Shown piece after piece: positions 48,062 to 63,008 of a stretch of DNA of 64,000 bases. How positions within the stretch are numbered: the first letter of the stretch is position 1; each line of letters starts with the position of its first letter. The translations under genes were made by a program, and so were the position numbers. The DNA is from Dickeya poaceiphila (GTDB taxonomy: Bacteria > Pseudomonadota > Gammaproteobacteria > Enterobacterales > Enterobacteriaceae): the NCBI RefSeq assembly GCF_007858975.2, contig NZ_CP042220.2, positions 186,001-250,000 on the forward strand, in the 5' to 3' direction. A model generated the notes under the pieces. The model searched no databases and had not been told where the DNA came from. It saw only the letters and a list, made by a program, of their open reading frames with translations.

Positions 48062-49468
48062 TCAAAATAACCGGTTTAGGCCGTTCAGTGCTGCTACCCG
48101 ATAGGCTTCGGCCATAGTCGGGTAGTTGAATGTGGTGTTCACAAAGTACTCAATGGTGTTGCCCTCGCCTTTTTGCTCCATGATGGCCTGACCGATGTGA
48201 ATGATTTCGGCGGCCCGCTCGCCAAAGCAATGAATACCCAGAATCTGCTTGGTATCGCGGTGGAACAGGATTTTCAGGCTACCGACGTTCATTCCGACAA
48301 TTTGTGCTCGCGCCAGATGTTTGAACTGGGCGCGGCCCACTTCATACGGCACTTTCATGGCCGTAAGCTCCTGTTCGGTTTTACCGACGGAACTGATCTC
48401 TGGAATAGTGTAAATGCCGGTAGGAATGTCTTCGATCAGGTGCGCGCTGGCGTCGCCTTTGGTGATCGCTTGCGCGGCGATGCGGCCCTGATCATAGGCG
48501 GCTGATGCCAGACTGGGATAACCGATCACATCACCCACGGCGTAGATGTGTGCCTGGGCGGTCTGGTACATGCTGTTAACCTTTAGCAGGCCGCGACCGT
48601 CTGCTTCCAGTCCAACATTTTCCAGCCTTAGCGTTTCGGTATTGCCGGTACGGCCATTGGCGTAGAGCAGGCAATCTGCCTTCATTTTTTTACCGGATTT
48701 CAGGTGAATGATGACACCGTCATCCAACCCTTCGATCCGTTCGAATTCCTCGTTGTGGCGAATCACGATGCCGCTATTCCAGAAGTGATAGGACAGAGCG
48801 TCGGACATTTCCTGATCGAGAAACGCCAGCAGCCGATCACGGGTATTGATCAGATCGACTTTTACGTTTAAACCCCGGAAGATCGATGCATATTCACAGC
48901 CGATCACCCCTGCGCCATAGATGATCACGTGCTTGGGTTCATAATCCAAATCAAGAATGGAATCGCTGTCGTAGATACGAGGATGATCGAAGTCTACTCC
49001 TGCTGGGTGATAAGGCCGTGAACCGCTGGCGATAATGATATTCGTGGCGGTTAGCGTGTCGTGGGTGTCGTCCGGGTAGTAAACGGCGACGGTATGCGCA
49101 TCGATAAATCGTGCTTCACCGGAAAACAGCTCACAGTGATTACGTTCGTAGAAGCCCTGACGCATACGGGTTTGCTGACCTATCACACTATCGGCGTGGC
49201 GCAGGATAGCGGAAAATGAAGAACTGATGACGCGGGTGTTGTCGCTATAAAGCGGGTTTTGGTTGAATTCGATGATGTGGCTGACGGCTTGTCGCAGAGC
49301 TTTGGAAGGGATGGTTCCCCAGTGGGTACAGCCCCCGCCGACATTATAATGCCGTTCTATCACGGCAACTTTCGCGCCTTGCTTGGCAAGCCCCATGGCC
49401 GCCCCTTCACCGCCCGGACCAGAACCAATCACGATGGCATCATAGTCGTATTGCTGTTGTATGGACAT
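48062..49468 (-). CDS. sthA: Soluble pyridine-nucleotide transhydrogenase
   Basis: 468 residues. FAD enzyme moving hydride between NADPH and NAD+. FAD site [19 protein letters not shown](P) site [17 protein letters not shown], and the altered redox motif [16 protein letters not shown], with a single Cys where lipoamide dehydrogenase has two. ATG 49468 has AGGTGG upstream. Divergent from fabR, as in E. coli. Confidence 0.96.
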   Translation of the reverse strand: MSIQQQYDYDAIVIGSGPGGEGAAMGLAKQGAKVAVIERHYNVGGGCTHWGTIPSKALRQAVSHIIEFNQNPLYSDNTRVISSSFSAILRHADSVIGQQTRMRQGFYERNHCELFSGEARFIDAHTVAVYYPDDTHDTLTATNIIIASGSRPYHPAGVDFDHPRIYDSDSILDLDYEPKHVIIYGAGVIGCEYASIFRGLNVKVDLINTRDRLLAFLDQEMSDALSYHFWNSGIVIRHNEEFERIEGLDDGVIIHLKSGKKMKADCLLYANGRTGNTETLRLENVGLEADGRGLLKVNSMYQTAQAHIYAVGDVIGYPSLASAAYDQGRIAAQAITKGDASAHLIEDIPTGIYTIPEISSVGKTEQELTAMKVPYEVGRAQFKHLARAQIVGMNVGSLKILFHRDTKQILGIHCFGERAAEIIHIGQAIMEQKGEGNTIEYFVNTTFNYPTMAEAYRVAALNGLNRLF

Positions 49469-49651
49469 GGTAGGAACCACCTGTTTTTATACAAGTTAAT
49501 AACGCTATTGTAACAGCCTCCTGATGATAACCCAATCATCCCTGATATCTGTATGGGAACGCAGGATCACATTTTTACTATGACAAATTTTGGCGCAGTA
49601 TGTAGAGAGTAAATTTTGTTATAGTGCTTCCCTTGACGATAAGGAGAGCCA

Positions 49652-50308
49652 ATGACTGCAGGCAGGATAATGGGTGTCAGAGCACAACAAAAAGAACGAA
49701 CTCGTCGTTCCCTGATCGAGGCCGCTTTCAGCCAGTTGAGCGCTGAACGCAGTTTTGCCAGCCTGAGTTTGCGTGAAGTAGCCCGTGAAGCGGGTATCGC
49801 CCCGACTTCATTTTATCGCCATTTCCGTGACGTAGATGAGCTGGGGCTGACGATGGTGGATGACAGTGGGCTGATGTTGCGTCAACTGATGCGACAAGCA
49901 CGCCAGCGTATCGTCAAAAGCGGCGGCAGTGTGATCAGAACATCGGTATCGACGTTCATGGAATTCATCGGCAACAACCCCAACGCCTTTCGGTTGCTAT
50001 TGCGCGAGCGCTCTGGCACGTCGGCTGCGTTTCGCGCTGCTGTGGCGCGTGAAATTCAGCATTTTATCGCTGAACTGGCCGACTATCTTGAAGTCGAAAA
50101 TCATATTCCGCGCAGTTTTGCAGAAGCGCAGGCCGAAGCGATGGTCACGATTGTATTCAGCGCCGGCGCGGAAGCGCTGGATGTCGATCTCGAACAACGG
50201 CGTCAACTGGAAGAGCGGTTAGTGTTGCAACTGCGCATGATTGCCAAAGGGGCTTATTACTGGTATCGCAAAGAGCAGGGTAAGGGGTTCACTTATCCTG
50301 AGGGATAA
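49652..50308 (+). CDS. fabR: TetR-family repressor FabR
   Basis: 218 residues from ATG 49652, which has AAGGAGAG five bases upstream; an internal ATG at 49670 ([14 protein letters not shown]) is the start used for some orthologues. TetR helix-turn-helix [23 protein letters not shown]. Represses fabA and fabB in response to the unsaturated/saturated acyl pool. Followed 14 bases later by yijD. Confidence 0.95.
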   Translation: MTAGRIMGVRAQQKERTRRSLIEAAFSQLSAERSFASLSLREVAREAGIAPTSFYRHFRDVDELGLTMVDDSGLMLRQLMRQARQRIVKSGGSVIRTSVSTFMEFIGNNPNAFRLLLRERSGTSAAFRAAVAREIQHFIAELADYLEVENHIPRSFAEAQAEAMVTIVFSAGAEALDVDLEQRRQLEERLVLQLRMIAKGAYYWYRKEQGKGFTYPEG

Positions 50309-50322
50309 TCTGAGGAAACATC

Positions 50323-50694
50323 ATGACTGAGCAGATAAATTCAGAGAAAAGTACGTTGGTGCTGGCGATGGTGGCCGGTTTGTCGGCGAATGGTTCCTTT
50401 GTTGCCATGTTTAGTTCTGTCGTGCCGTTTTCTATTTTTCCGCTGATTGCATTGGTTCTGTCGGTTTATTGTCTGCATCAGCGTTATATGCATCATGCGA
50501 TGCCCAAAGGTACGCCGCTGTTAGCGGCGGGCTGCTTTCTGTTCGGTCTGTTGCTTTACAGTGCGATTGTGCGTGCCGAGTACCCACAGCTCGGCTCTAA
50601 TTTTGTGCCGTCGATACTTTGCGTGGCGCTGGCGCTGTGGTTGGTCGTAAAACTGCGGGCTCATAAGCCCGGTAGTGATATCAATACGCCTTAA
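50323..50694 (+). CDS. yijD: YijD, DUF1422 inner-membrane protein
   Basis: 123 residues with four hydrophobic segments. GAGGAAACATC precedes the ATG. Function unknown. Same fabR-yijD-trmA arrangement as E. coli. Confidence 0.9.
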   Translation: MTEQINSEKSTLVLAMVAGLSANGSFVAMFSSVVPFSIFPLIALVLSVYCLHQRYMHHAMPKGTPLLAAGCFLFGLLLYSAIVRAEYPQLGSNFVPSILCVALALWLVVKLRAHKPGSDINTP

Positions 50695-50706
50695 TCGGTG
50701 GTGAGG

Positions 50707-51810
50707 TTACTGGCGTTTTTCCAGTAGCACGCCACATTCCATGTGGTGGGTATAAGGAAACTGATCAAACAGTGCTAACTGACTGATTCGGTGTGTTTGA
50801 TTCAAGGTTTCCAGGTTGGCGCACAGTGTTTGCGGATTGCAGGAGATGTACAAAATACGCGGATACGCCTGCACCAGTTTTACTGTGCCGTCATCCAGTC
50901 CGCTGCGTGGCGGATCGACGAAGATAGTTTCACAGCGATAGCCAGCCAGATCGATGCCTTGCAGCCGGTTGAACTGGCGCACCCCGTTCATAGTCTGAGT
51001 AAACTCTTCCGCCGCCATGCGAATAATCTGCACGTTATCAATCTGGTTGGCGGCGATATTGTATTGCGCTGCTGCGACTGACGGCTTGGCGATTTCGGTT
51101 GCCAGTACCCGCTCGAAATTGCGCGCCAGCGCCAGTGAAAAATTGCCGTTGCCGCAGTACAGTTCCAGCAAATCGCCTGTCGCGCCTTGTGTTACTGACA
51201 GCGCCCACTCCAGCATCTGAATATTCATCATCGCATTAGGCTGGGTGAAACTGTTTTCCACCTGACGATAAATCATCTGGCGACCAGCGACCGGCAGACA
51301 TTCATCCACGTAATCCCGGTCCAGACAAATTTTGGTTTTAGTCGCCCGGCCAATCAACTGTAGAGCAAAACCCTGACCGCGTAGTTGATCACACAACAGG
51401 CGGGCACGCTGCTGCCACTCGTCGTCCAGCGCTTTGTGGTAAAGCAAGGAAACGGCAATTTCACCACTCAGCGTGGAGAGATAATCAATCTGAAACAACT
51501 TGCGCCGCAGCACCGGTTCGGCTCGCAATACATTAAGCAGCTCCGGCATCAGGCGGTTAATTAGCTCGCTGGCCGCCGGAAACTGATCGACCCGGATCCG
51601 CTGTTTGGTCTGCTGATCGAAAATAATGTGGTACAGGTCATCGCCGTCATGCCAGATCCTAAACTCTGCACGCATCCGGTAGTGGCTAACCGGCGAGCGG
51701 AATACGGCTGGTGCTGGCGCATCGAAGGGAGCCATCATGGCACCGAGGCGCCCGGTTTTTTCTTCAAGCTGGGCGTCATACTGGTCGATGGGCAGAATCT
51801 CTGGCGTCAT
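50707..51810 (-). CDS. trmA: tRNA (uracil-5)-methyltransferase TrmA
   Basis: 367 residues (E. coli 366). Makes ribothymidine 54 in the T-loop of all tRNAs. AdoMet site [24 protein letters not shown], and the catalytic Cys in [12 protein letters not shown] are visible; the end is [13 protein letters not shown]. The frame is open far upstream, through the riboswitch region, but [18 protein letters not shown] at 51810 matches the family start. Confidence 0.97.
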   Translation of the reverse strand: MTPEILPIDQYDAQLEEKTGRLGAMMAPFDAPAPAVFRSPVSHYRMRAEFRIWHDGDDLYHIIFDQQTKQRIRVDQFPAASELINRLMPELLNVLRAEPVLRRKLFQIDYLSTLSGEIAVSLLYHKALDDEWQQRARLLCDQLRGQGFALQLIGRATKTKICLDRDYVDECLPVAGRQMIYRQVENSFTQPNAMMNIQMLEWALSVTQGATGDLLELYCGNGNFSLALARNFERVLATEIAKPSVAAAQYNIAANQIDNVQIIRMAAEEFTQTMNGVRQFNRLQGIDLAGYRCETIFVDPPRSGLDDGTVKLVQAYPRILYISCNPQTLCANLETLNQTHRISQLALFDQFPYTHHMECGVLLEKRQ

Positions 51811-51967
51811 GATGGTCTCATCTAAAAAGCGGCTGGGATGATGTTGCGATAGTGATAGATCGTTTTCAGGGCGCGATTGTAGGGTATCCAGAAGGGATGT
51901 CCAGCCTTGCTGCACGGATTCGCTTATCCAAAATGGAAGTCTAGACATCCACCTGCCTCGATCGTAG

Positions 51968-52146
51968 CATGGGTATCCGGTCTTGCCTCGCAAGTGAAAA
52001 GGGAATCCAGTGCGAATCTGGAGCTGACGCGCAGCGGTAAGGGGAACGGGCAACGATAGTATGATGCAGACACTGTCCTGACGGATGGGAAGTCATCGTT
52101 GCCGAGCCAGTTATGTTGGCAGCACCCAAGCCCGAAGACCTGCCGG
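51968..52146 (+). ncRNA. Cobalamin riboswitch, btuB leader
   Basis: Conserved core elements in order: GGTCTTGCCTCGCAAGTGAA, AAAGGGAATCCAGTG, the B12 box region AGCTGACGCGCAGCGGTAAG, and the 3' AGCCCGAAGACCTGCCGG. Adenosylcobalamin binding shuts off btuB by hiding its ribosome site. The expression platform lies between 52147 and 52233. Confidence 0.95.
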
Positions 52147-52233
52147 AATACGTCGCAATATTTCATGGTCATCGCGTGCTATCGATCATGAGGGTGCGGC
52201 ATCCTGCCAATTCAGTTTGGATGCTTCTTAACT

Positions 52234-54117
52234 ATGCTTAATAAAAAAATAACGATGCTGGCGGCGATGATAGCCACGGCTTTTTCAGGATGGGCGCAGG
52301 GTAGCGAAAATGCACAGCAAAATAGTAATGACGCGATGGTAGTGACTGCCAACCGTTTTCCCCAGCCCATTTCTTCCGTACTGGCACCCACGACCGTGGT
52401 GACGCGTGATGATATTGATCGCTGGCAGTCAAAAAGTTTGGTTGACGTAATGCGGCGATTGCCGGGGGTGGATATTGGGCAGAATGGTGGGTTGGGGCAG
52501 GCAGCTTCCGTATTTATCAGGGGCACTGAATCCCGCCATGTTTTGGTATTGATTGATGGTGTTCGTATGGCGTCTCCGGGTGTTACTGGAGTAATGGATT
52601 TCAGCCAGATCCCAATGTCTATTATCCAACGTATTGAGTATATCCGTGGTGCTCGTTCTGCTGTTTATGGTTCAGACGCCATTGGTGGTGTTATTAACAT
52701 CATTACTACGCGGACTCAGGACGGTGGTGTATTAAACGCAGGATATGGTTCTCATGCTTATCAGCAGTACGATGGTTCAATTAAACAGCATATTGGTGCC
52801 AATACCGCTATTAGTCTGGCTGGCGGTTATGAAGGTACGCATGGATTTAATGTTTATCCTGACTCAACCATTGCGGGTGATGATCAAAAGGATGGTTACA
52901 GAAGTAAGACATTCTGGGGAATGGTCGAACATCAGTTTAGTCCTCAGGTAAATGGTTTTATCCGTAGCTATGGTTACGACAATCTCACTGATTACAATAA
53001 AATTTATAGCGATACAAGTAGTAATCGCAGTTATCTGAATAGCCGTAGCTACGATACTGGGTTGCAATTCCAGCAAGGCATTTATGCTGGACAACTGGTT
53101 GCCAGTTATCAAGCGTATGACGATCAAAACTATAATGATGCGACGGGTCGTTACTCAAACTCTGTAACACGAATTAATCAACGCAGTCTACAATGGGGAA
53201 ACGTATTCTCTGTTGGACAAGGTAGTATTAGTACAGGTATTGACTGGCGTGATGAAAGAGCGGCTGCAGGCGGGGCTTCAGCGATGTCAGACGGTCAAAG
53301 TCGCTCAAATACGGGGTTATATTTGACAACTCAGCAACGTGTTGGGCAATTTACCTTGGAAGGTGCTGTACGAGGTGACGATAATCAGCAATATGGGCGT
53401 CATGGTACATGGCAGACGGCTGCTGGATGGGAATTCATTGATGGTTATCGCCTGACTGGTTCTTACGGTACGGCGTTTAAGGCTCCAACTTTCAACCAAA
53501 TCTATAATACAGGTGATGCCAGTTTCCATACTGTCGGGAATACTTCGCTAAAACCTGAGGAAAGTAAACAGTGGGAATTCGGACTTGAGGGTCTTACCGG
53601 CCCGGTAAATTGGCGTGCGTCAGCGTATCGTAACGATATTGATAATTTAATCGAATATGACGATACGTCTAATCCTGCGTCTCCTTCCTATTACAACGTT
53701 GGAAAAGCGCTAATTAAAGGCGTTGAGTTTACGGCGTATTACGATACCGGGCCTGTAACGCACCATATGACTCTGGAATATATGGATGCCCGTAATGAAC
53801 AAACGCAGGCTGTTTTGGAGCGTAGGGCGCATAAAAAAGCGAAGTATTCTGTAGATATGACTATGGCAGATGTGGACTGGTCACTGGCATGGATTTATCA
53901 GGGCGCACGCGCCGACAAAAACTATACTCCCTTTCCCGCTGAACCAGTTAAGCTCGGTGGATATAGTACGTGGGATTTATCTGCTGCTTATCCCGTCACC
54001 TCACATCTGACAGTTCGTGCTAGAATAGCCAACCTGTTTGATAAGAATTATGAGACGGCGTATGGCTACCGAACTGCAGGGCGAGAATACTATCTTACCG
54101 GAAGCTATAGTTTCTGA
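52234..54117 (+). CDS. btuB: TonB-dependent vitamin B12 receptor BtuB
   Basis: 627 residues with a signal peptide (ITMLAAMIATAFSGWAQG). The TonB box is DAMVVTANRF. Plug domain: STVL-type PTTVVTRDDIDRWQSKSLVDV, RRLPGVDIGQNGG and FIRGTESRHVLVLIDGVR. The 22-strand barrel ends in the outer-membrane Phe (TGSYSF). Takes up cobalamins across the outer membrane. The barrel region is AT-rich compared with genes before 51 kb. The last 56 bp overlap murI. Confidence 0.97.
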   Translation: MLNKKITMLAAMIATAFSGWAQGSENAQQNSNDAMVVTANRFPQPISSVLAPTTVVTRDDIDRWQSKSLVDVMRRLPGVDIGQNGGLGQAASVFIRGTESRHVLVLIDGVRMASPGVTGVMDFSQIPMSIIQRIEYIRGARSAVYGSDAIGGVINIITTRTQDGGVLNAGYGSHAYQQYDGSIKQHIGANTAISLAGGYEGTHGFNVYPDSTIAGDDQKDGYRSKTFWGMVEHQFSPQVNGFIRSYGYDNLTDYNKIYSDTSSNRSYLNSRSYDTGLQFQQGIYAGQLVASYQAYDDQNYNDATGRYSNSVTRINQRSLQWGNVFSVGQGSISTGIDWRDERAAAGGASAMSDGQSRSNTGLYLTTQQRVGQFTLEGAVRGDDNQQYGRHGTWQTAAGWEFIDGYRLTGSYGTAFKAPTFNQIYNTGDASFHTVGNTSLKPEESKQWEFGLEGLTGPVNWRASAYRNDIDNLIEYDDTSNPASPSYYNVGKALIKGVEFTAYYDTGPVTHHMTLEYMDARNEQTQAVLERRAHKKAKYSVDMTMADVDWSLAWIYQGARADKNYTPFPAEPVKLGGYSTWDLSAAYPVTSHLTVRARIANLFDKNYETAYGYRTAGREYYLTGSYSF

Positions 54118-54934
54118 TTTATCCGCCCGCCCCACGGTCCTTGTGTTTGATTCCGGGGTGGGTGGCTTGTCTGTTTATGATGAGGTTCGCAAATTACTGC
54201 CGGACTTACATTATATCTACGCTTTTGATAATGAGGCTTTTCCCTACGGTGAAAAGTCTGAGCAATTCATTATTGAACGAGTAGTCTCTATTGTTGATTC
54301 AGTGGAAAAGCAGCATCCGCTATCTTTAGTGATCATTGCCTGTAATACCGCGAGTACAATTTCGCTACCCGCATTACGCGCACGTTTTGATTTCCCTGTC
54401 GTAGGGGTAGTTCCTGCGGTGAAACCCGCTGCAAAACTTACCCGAAATGGCGTGGTTGGCCTGCTGGCAACCAGGGCGACGGTCCAGCGTTCTTATACTC
54501 ATGAACTTATTTCTCGTTTTGCTCATGACTGTCAGATTTTGCTGTTGGGTTCCGCAGAATTAGTAGAGTTTGCTGAAGCAAAATTACAGGGGGAGCCGGT
54601 TTCTGAGGATACATTGCGCAAAATTCTGCGTCCGTGGCTGAAGTTGCCTGAACCTCCGGATACGGTTGTATTAGGGTGTACGCATTTCCCGTTATTGACT
54701 GAAGAGTTACAGCGTGTACTGCCTGATGGTACGCGTTTGGTTGACTCTGGCTCGGCAATTGCTCGCAGAACGGCATGGTTGATAGACCATTTAGACAATC
54801 CTAAATGCTCAACGGAGAAAAATCTGGCTTATTGCTTGTCTATCACGCCTAAAGTCGCGGCGCTTTGGCCGGTTTTACGCCGTTATGGCTTCCATTCACT
54901 CGAAAAATTGTCATTAAACATAGTGGGCGAGTGA
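54062..54934 (+). CDS. murI: Glutamate racemase
   Basis: 290 residues starting MATELQGEN inside the end of btuB. Provides D-glutamate for peptidoglycan. Catalytic Cys residues are in IIACNTASTIS and VLGCTHFPLL; the N-terminal motif is VLVFDSGVGGLSVYDEV. The 56-bp overlap with btuB parallels the E. coli arrangement. Confidence 0.96.
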   Translation: MATELQGENTILPEAIVSDLSARPTVLVFDSGVGGLSVYDEVRKLLPDLHYIYAFDNEAFPYGEKSEQFIIERVVSIVDSVEKQHPLSLVIIACNTASTISLPALRARFDFPVVGVVPAVKPAAKLTRNGVVGLLATRATVQRSYTHELISRFAHDCQILLLGSAELVEFAEAKLQGEPVSEDTLRKILRPWLKLPEPPDTVVLGCTHFPLLTEELQRVLPDGTRLVDSGSAIARRTAWLIDHLDNPKCSTEKNLAYCLSITPKVAALWPVLRRYGFHSLEKLSLNIVGE

Positions 54935-54970
54935 ATATTGAGCGGTCAAAATTATTTTTGAAATTAGTAC

Positions 54971-54998
54971 TTGTCAGCGACGAAGAAGTCCCTATAAT
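54971..54998 (+). promoter_or_regulatory. rrn P1 promoter
   Basis: TTGTCA (54971-54976), 16-base spacer, TATAAT (54993-54998), followed by a GC-rich GCGCCTCC discriminator typical of stringently controlled rRNA promoters. Confidence 0.85.
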
Positions 54999-55060
54999 GC
55001 GCCTCCACTGACACGGCAACACGCCAGCGCAGTTTCAGCAGGAAATCAGGCGCGTATCGC

Positions 55061-55088
55061 TTGACTTCCTGTCGGGAAAGCATAATAT
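55061..55088 (+). promoter_or_regulatory. rrn P2 promoter
   Basis: TTGACT (55061-55066), 16-base spacer, TAATAT (55083-55088), followed by GCGACCCGCG. Ninety bases after P1. Confidence 0.75.
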
Positions 55089-55117
55089 ATGCGACCCGCG
55101 ACCACGGTAAGTGGCAC

Positions 55118-55131
55118 TGCTCTTTAACAAT
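55118..55131 (+). promoter_or_regulatory. rrn boxA antitermination site
   Basis: TGCTCTTTAACAAT, the boxA core for Nus-factor antitermination. A second copy lies before the 23S gene at 57055-57068. Confidence 0.85.
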
Positions 55132-55274
55132 CAATCAGACAATCTGTGTGGGCACTCGCAGGACACTTCACTAAAAAATTAGTGAAAGTCTTGAAGAGTG
55201 ACAACAGTTAATTCATTACGAAGTAACAGTAAATTCTTTGAGCACGGTTTTCTTCGGAAAACACATCAAACTTT

Positions 55275-56816
<1,542 letters not shown>

Positions 56817-56902
56817 CCGAGTAGAAGTGCCTGCGTGGTGTCCACACAGATTGTCTGATGATAAGAAAGAGTCAACAGCGTCTTGCGAAGCTGACAAGTG
56901 AT

Positions 56903-56978
56903 GTCCCCTTCGTCTAGAGGCCCAGGACACCGCCCTTTCACGGCGGTAACAGGGGTTCGAATCCCCTAGGGGACGCCA
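56903..56978 (+). tRNA. gltT: tRNA-Glu(TTC)
   Basis: 76 nt: GTCCCCTTCGTCTAGAGGCC at the 5' end, anticodon TTC in CCCTTTCACGG, GGTTCGAATCC T-loop, encoded GCCA end. The only tRNA in the 16S-23S spacer. Confidence 0.98.
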
Positions 56979-57171
56979 GAATGACGGACAGTGGGTGAAA
57001 GGCACGGTCAACGCTAACCTAAAACTGATTAGCAATAGTCAGGTTTATGTTATCTGCTCTTTAACAATCCGGAACAAGCTGAAAAATTGAAACGACGGCA
57101 TGTGAGTAAGAATTCATGTGTTGTTCGAGTCTCTCAACATACTCATATCCCGAGACACTTTCGGGTTGTGA

Positions 57172-60165
<2,994 letters not shown>

Positions 60166-60300
60166 ACAACACCGAAGGTGTTTTGGAGAGAGACGGAAAG
60201 TCGAGTCAGCTTGTTCGAGGATTGGATGGCGTGGTGTGCGGCAAACAGAGAGCACACGGCGACATAAAGGATGATGACGTTGAAAGACGTTGAAAGAATT

Positions 60301-60420
60301 TGCCTGGCGGCGAGAGCGCGGTGGTCCCACCTGACCCCATGCCGAACTCAGAAGTGAAACGCCGTAGCGCCGATGGTAGTGTGGGGTCTCCCCATGCGAG
60401 AGTAGGGAACTGCCAGGCAT
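60301..60420 (+). rRNA. rrf: 5S ribosomal RNA
   Basis: 120 nt, TGCCTGGCGGCGAGAGCGCG to GGGAACTGCCAGGCAT, with the closing helix intact. Confidence 0.98.
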
Positions 60421-60430
60421 CAAATAAGGC

Positions 60431-60467
60431 GAAAGGCTCAGTCGACAGACTGGGCCTTTTGTTTTTT
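60431..60467 (+). terminator. rrn terminator
   Basis: GAAAGGCTCAGTC-GACA-GACTGGGCCTTTTGTTTTTTG, the usual T1-type rRNA terminator. An IS starts about eight bases later. Confidence 0.9.
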
Positions 60468-60474
60468 GTGCTGC
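60467..60474. repeat. Target-site duplication, left copy
   Basis: TGTGCTGC, identical to 61790-61797. Confidence 0.85.
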
Positions 60475-61789
60475 GAGGGTGTACGTAATTCTGTGTAATT
60501 GCCACCCTATTAAAGGTGAGCGCTCAGGCGATCACCGAACTCGATAATAAAGCGGCTCATCGCCAGCCGCCAGTTCTGGATCGGCATACTCCATTTTTTT
60601 GATGCCGACTGTATCGCCAGATAAATCACTTTCCGCACCGAGTCGTCCGTCGGGAACACGTTGCGTTTCTTTATCGCCTGGCGGATAACGCTGTTCAGCG
60701 ATTCAATGGCATTCGTCGTATAGATGGCTTTACGGATGTCGGGCGGGTAGCCAAAGAATGTATTGAGATTTTCCCAGTGTGTACGCCAGCTTTTACTGAT
60801 TTGGGGGTATTTTTCATCCCAGACACCTGCGAATGCCTCCAGCGCCATCAGCGCCGCTTGCTCTGTAGGGGCCCGATACACTGCTTTCAATCCGCTGGTA
60901 ATGTCTTTGTAATCCTTCCACGAGACGTATTTAAGGCTGTTGCGCACCATATGGATAATGCAGAGCTGAATATGGGTCTGCGGATATACGCTGTTTATCG
61001 CATCCGGGAAACCTTTCAGGCCGTCTACGCAGGCTATCAGGATGTCCTGAAGTCCCCGGTTCTTCAGTTCGGTCAGTACATTCAGCCAGAACTTCGCCCC
61101 TTCGTTTTCGGCCAGCCACATCCCCAGCAGCTCTTTTCGGCCTTCGGTGTTGATACCCAGCGCCAGAAAGACCGACTTGTTTATCACACTGCCGTTGTGT
61201 CGGACTTTGACAACAATACAGTCAAGATAAACAATGGGATAAATCGCATCCAGTGGTCGGTTCTGCCCTTCTGCCACCTGCTCTTTAACCGCATCAGTGA
61301 CTTTGGATATAAGCGTGGGCGAGACATCCGCATCGTACATTTCCCGGAAGGTAGCGACGATTTCGCGTGTCGTCATACCTTTGGCGTACAGGGATAAAAT
61401 CTGACTGTCCATCTGGGTGATACGTGTCTGATTTTTCTTTATCAGTTGCGGCTCAAAGGTATTTTCGCGGTCACGCGGCGTGCTGAGCTCGATTTCTCCC
61501 TCATCGGACAACACCGTTTTTGTCGAGTAACCATTTCGGGTATTGGAGCCTGATTTAGGGGCATTTTTCTCGTATCCGAGATGGTCAGTCAACTCAGCAT
61601 TGAGTGCTGTTTCGACGGTGAGTTTGGTCAGCATACGAGAAAACTGGTTGAGGTCTGCTTCGGTTTTAAGGCCTTTAGCCAGTTCAGTCGCAAGGGCTTT
61701 GAGTTTCTTTTCGTCCATATTTTGCCTGTCTCCGCTGTTGGAGTGAACATATCAAAAACAGGCAATTACACAATTTTAATTACACCCTC
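60475..61789 (-). mobile_element. IS256-family insertion sequence
   Basis: 1315 bp. The left end GAGGGTGTACGTAATTCTGT and the right end (read inward) GAGGGTGTAATTAAAATTGT share an imperfect inverted repeat that continues GTAATTGCC. Flanked by the 8-bp duplication TGTGCTGC. Contains one intact transposase gene. The perfect duplication and intact gene indicate a recent insertion. Confidence 0.92.
60510..61718 (-). CDS. IS256-family (Mutator-type) transposase
   Basis: 402 residues, full length. The DDE triad regions are visible: first Asp in YLDCIVVKVRHNG, second Asp in ACVDGLKGFPDAI, Glu in TTNAIESLNSVIRQAIKKR. The family motif QLCIIHMVRNSLKYV is present. No frameshift, so it is probably active. 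AGGCAAAAT precedes the ATG. Confidence 0.95.
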   Translation of the reverse strand: MDEKKLKALATELAKGLKTEADLNQFSRMLTKLTVETALNAELTDHLGYEKNAPKSGSNTRNGYSTKTVLSDEGEIELSTPRDRENTFEPQLIKKNQTRITQMDSQILSLYAKGMTTREIVATFREMYDADVSPTLISKVTDAVKEQVAEGQNRPLDAIYPIVYLDCIVVKVRHNGSVINKSVFLALGINTEGRKELLGMWLAENEGAKFWLNVLTELKNRGLQDILIACVDGLKGFPDAINSVYPQTHIQLCIIHMVRNSLKYVSWKDYKDITSGLKAVYRAPTEQAALMALEAFAGVWDEKYPQISKSWRTHWENLNTFFGYPPDIRKAIYTTNAIESLNSVIRQAIKKRNVFPTDDSVRKVIYLAIQSASKKWSMPIQNWRLAMSRFIIEFGDRLSAHL

Positions 61790-61797
61790 TGTGCTGC
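61790..61797. repeat. Target-site duplication, right copy
   Basis: TGTGCTGC directly after the right IS end. Confidence 0.85.
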
Positions 61798-61970
61798 TCG
61801 TACCCCCGGCGGTATGCTGGGACGGGTGCCGGTCGCGCCTGTCTCTCCTTCTCCTGTTTTGCATATGCCCAACAACTCTGGCAATGCTTTTGTTTCCTGG
61901 CAAAACATCCCTCAATAATTACTCAGGATAAGTTAGACTATACTTAACCGTTTACTGGGTATTGACCACC

Positions 61971-63008
61971 ATGATAAGTCCCTCCACATCTTTAAAAGCA
62001 TTTAATTCTTTCTCTTTACTAGCTTCAGCGACAGATATTATTACTATCGCAAGTACAACTGAGTTGTTGTCTGCATGGCAACGTGTTTATCAGAACGGAT
62101 TACCCGTTTTGATATTGGGAGGAGGAAGTAATGTACTCTTTCTTGAGGATTTTCACGGTGTGGTGCTCATTAATCAGCTAAAAGGGATTGAGGTCAAAGA
62201 GACTGAATCTGAGTGGATGCTTCATGTGGGGGCTGGAGAAAACTGGCATCACTTAGTTGAGTATACGCTAGATTGTCATATCGCTGGTCTTGAGAATCTG
62301 GCGTTAATTCCGGGGTGTGTTGGGTCTGCACCCATCCAGAATATCGGTGCTTATGGCATGGAGTTGAAGAGCGTATGTGCCTATGTCGATATGCTGAATC
62401 TGGAAACGGGTGAAGCAACACGGCTGAGTGCTGAAGAATGCCGATTTAGTTATCGAGACAGTATTTTCAAACATGAGTATCAAAATGGATTTGCTATTAT
62501 CGCTGTAGGCTTACGTTTATCCAAAGATTGGAAACCCATTTTGGCATATGGTGAGCTTACCAAGCTTGAACCTTCGACAACAACGGCAAGGCAAATATTT
62601 GAGGCTGTCTGTCAGATGAGGCGTAGCAAATTACCTGATCCTGCAATCATGGGTAATGCCGGAAGTTTTTTCAAGAATCCGGTTATTCCTGCAGTTATAG
62701 CTGATCGTATTTTAGCCAATTATCCGAATGCACCTTATTATCCACAGCCGAATGGTGACGTAAAATTGGCGGCGGGTTGGCTTATTGATCAATGTGGTTT
62801 AAAAGGACACCAGATTGGCCAGGCTGCTGTACATGATAAGCAGGCTCTTGTTCTTGTCAATAAAGGCGAAGCGACGGGCCATGATTTGGTTGAACTTGCT
62901 CGTTATGTCAGAAACCAGGTCGCAACAAAATTCAATGTTTGGCTTGAGCCGGAAGTGCGTTTTATTGCTGCCCAAGGAGAAGTGAATGCGGTGGAGATTT
63001 TATCATGA
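61971..63008 (+). CDS. murB: UDP-N-acetylenolpyruvoylglucosamine reductase
   Basis: 345 residues. FAD/NADPH enzyme making UDP-MurNAc. FAD-binding [43 protein letters not shown], and the catalytic Ser in [10 protein letters not shown]; Glu in [13 protein letters not shown] 61971 is preferred; a TTG nine bases earlier is in frame. AT-rich coding sequence. Overlaps birA by four bases. Confidence 0.96.
   Translation: MISPSTSLKAFNSFSLLASATDIITIASTTELLSAWQRVYQNGLPVLILGGGSNVLFLEDFHGVVLINQLKGIEVKETESEWMLHVGAGENWHHLVEYTLDCHIAGLENLALIPGCVGSAPIQNIGAYGMELKSVCAYVDMLNLETGEATRLSAEECRFSYRDSIFKHEYQNGFAIIAVGLRLSKDWKPILAYGELTKLEPSTTTARQIFEAVCQMRRSKLPDPAIMGNAGSFFKNPVIPAVIADRILANYPNAPYYPQPNGDVKLAAGWLIDQCGLKGHQIGQAAVHDKQALVLVNKGEATGHDLVELARYVRNQVATKFNVWLEPEVRFIAAQGEVNAVEILS

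Noticed and set aside
51811..52053. N-terminal extension of trmA into the riboswitch region
   Set aside because: The open frame continues by chance; the family start is at 51810 and the cobalamin riboswitch explains the conserved sequence.
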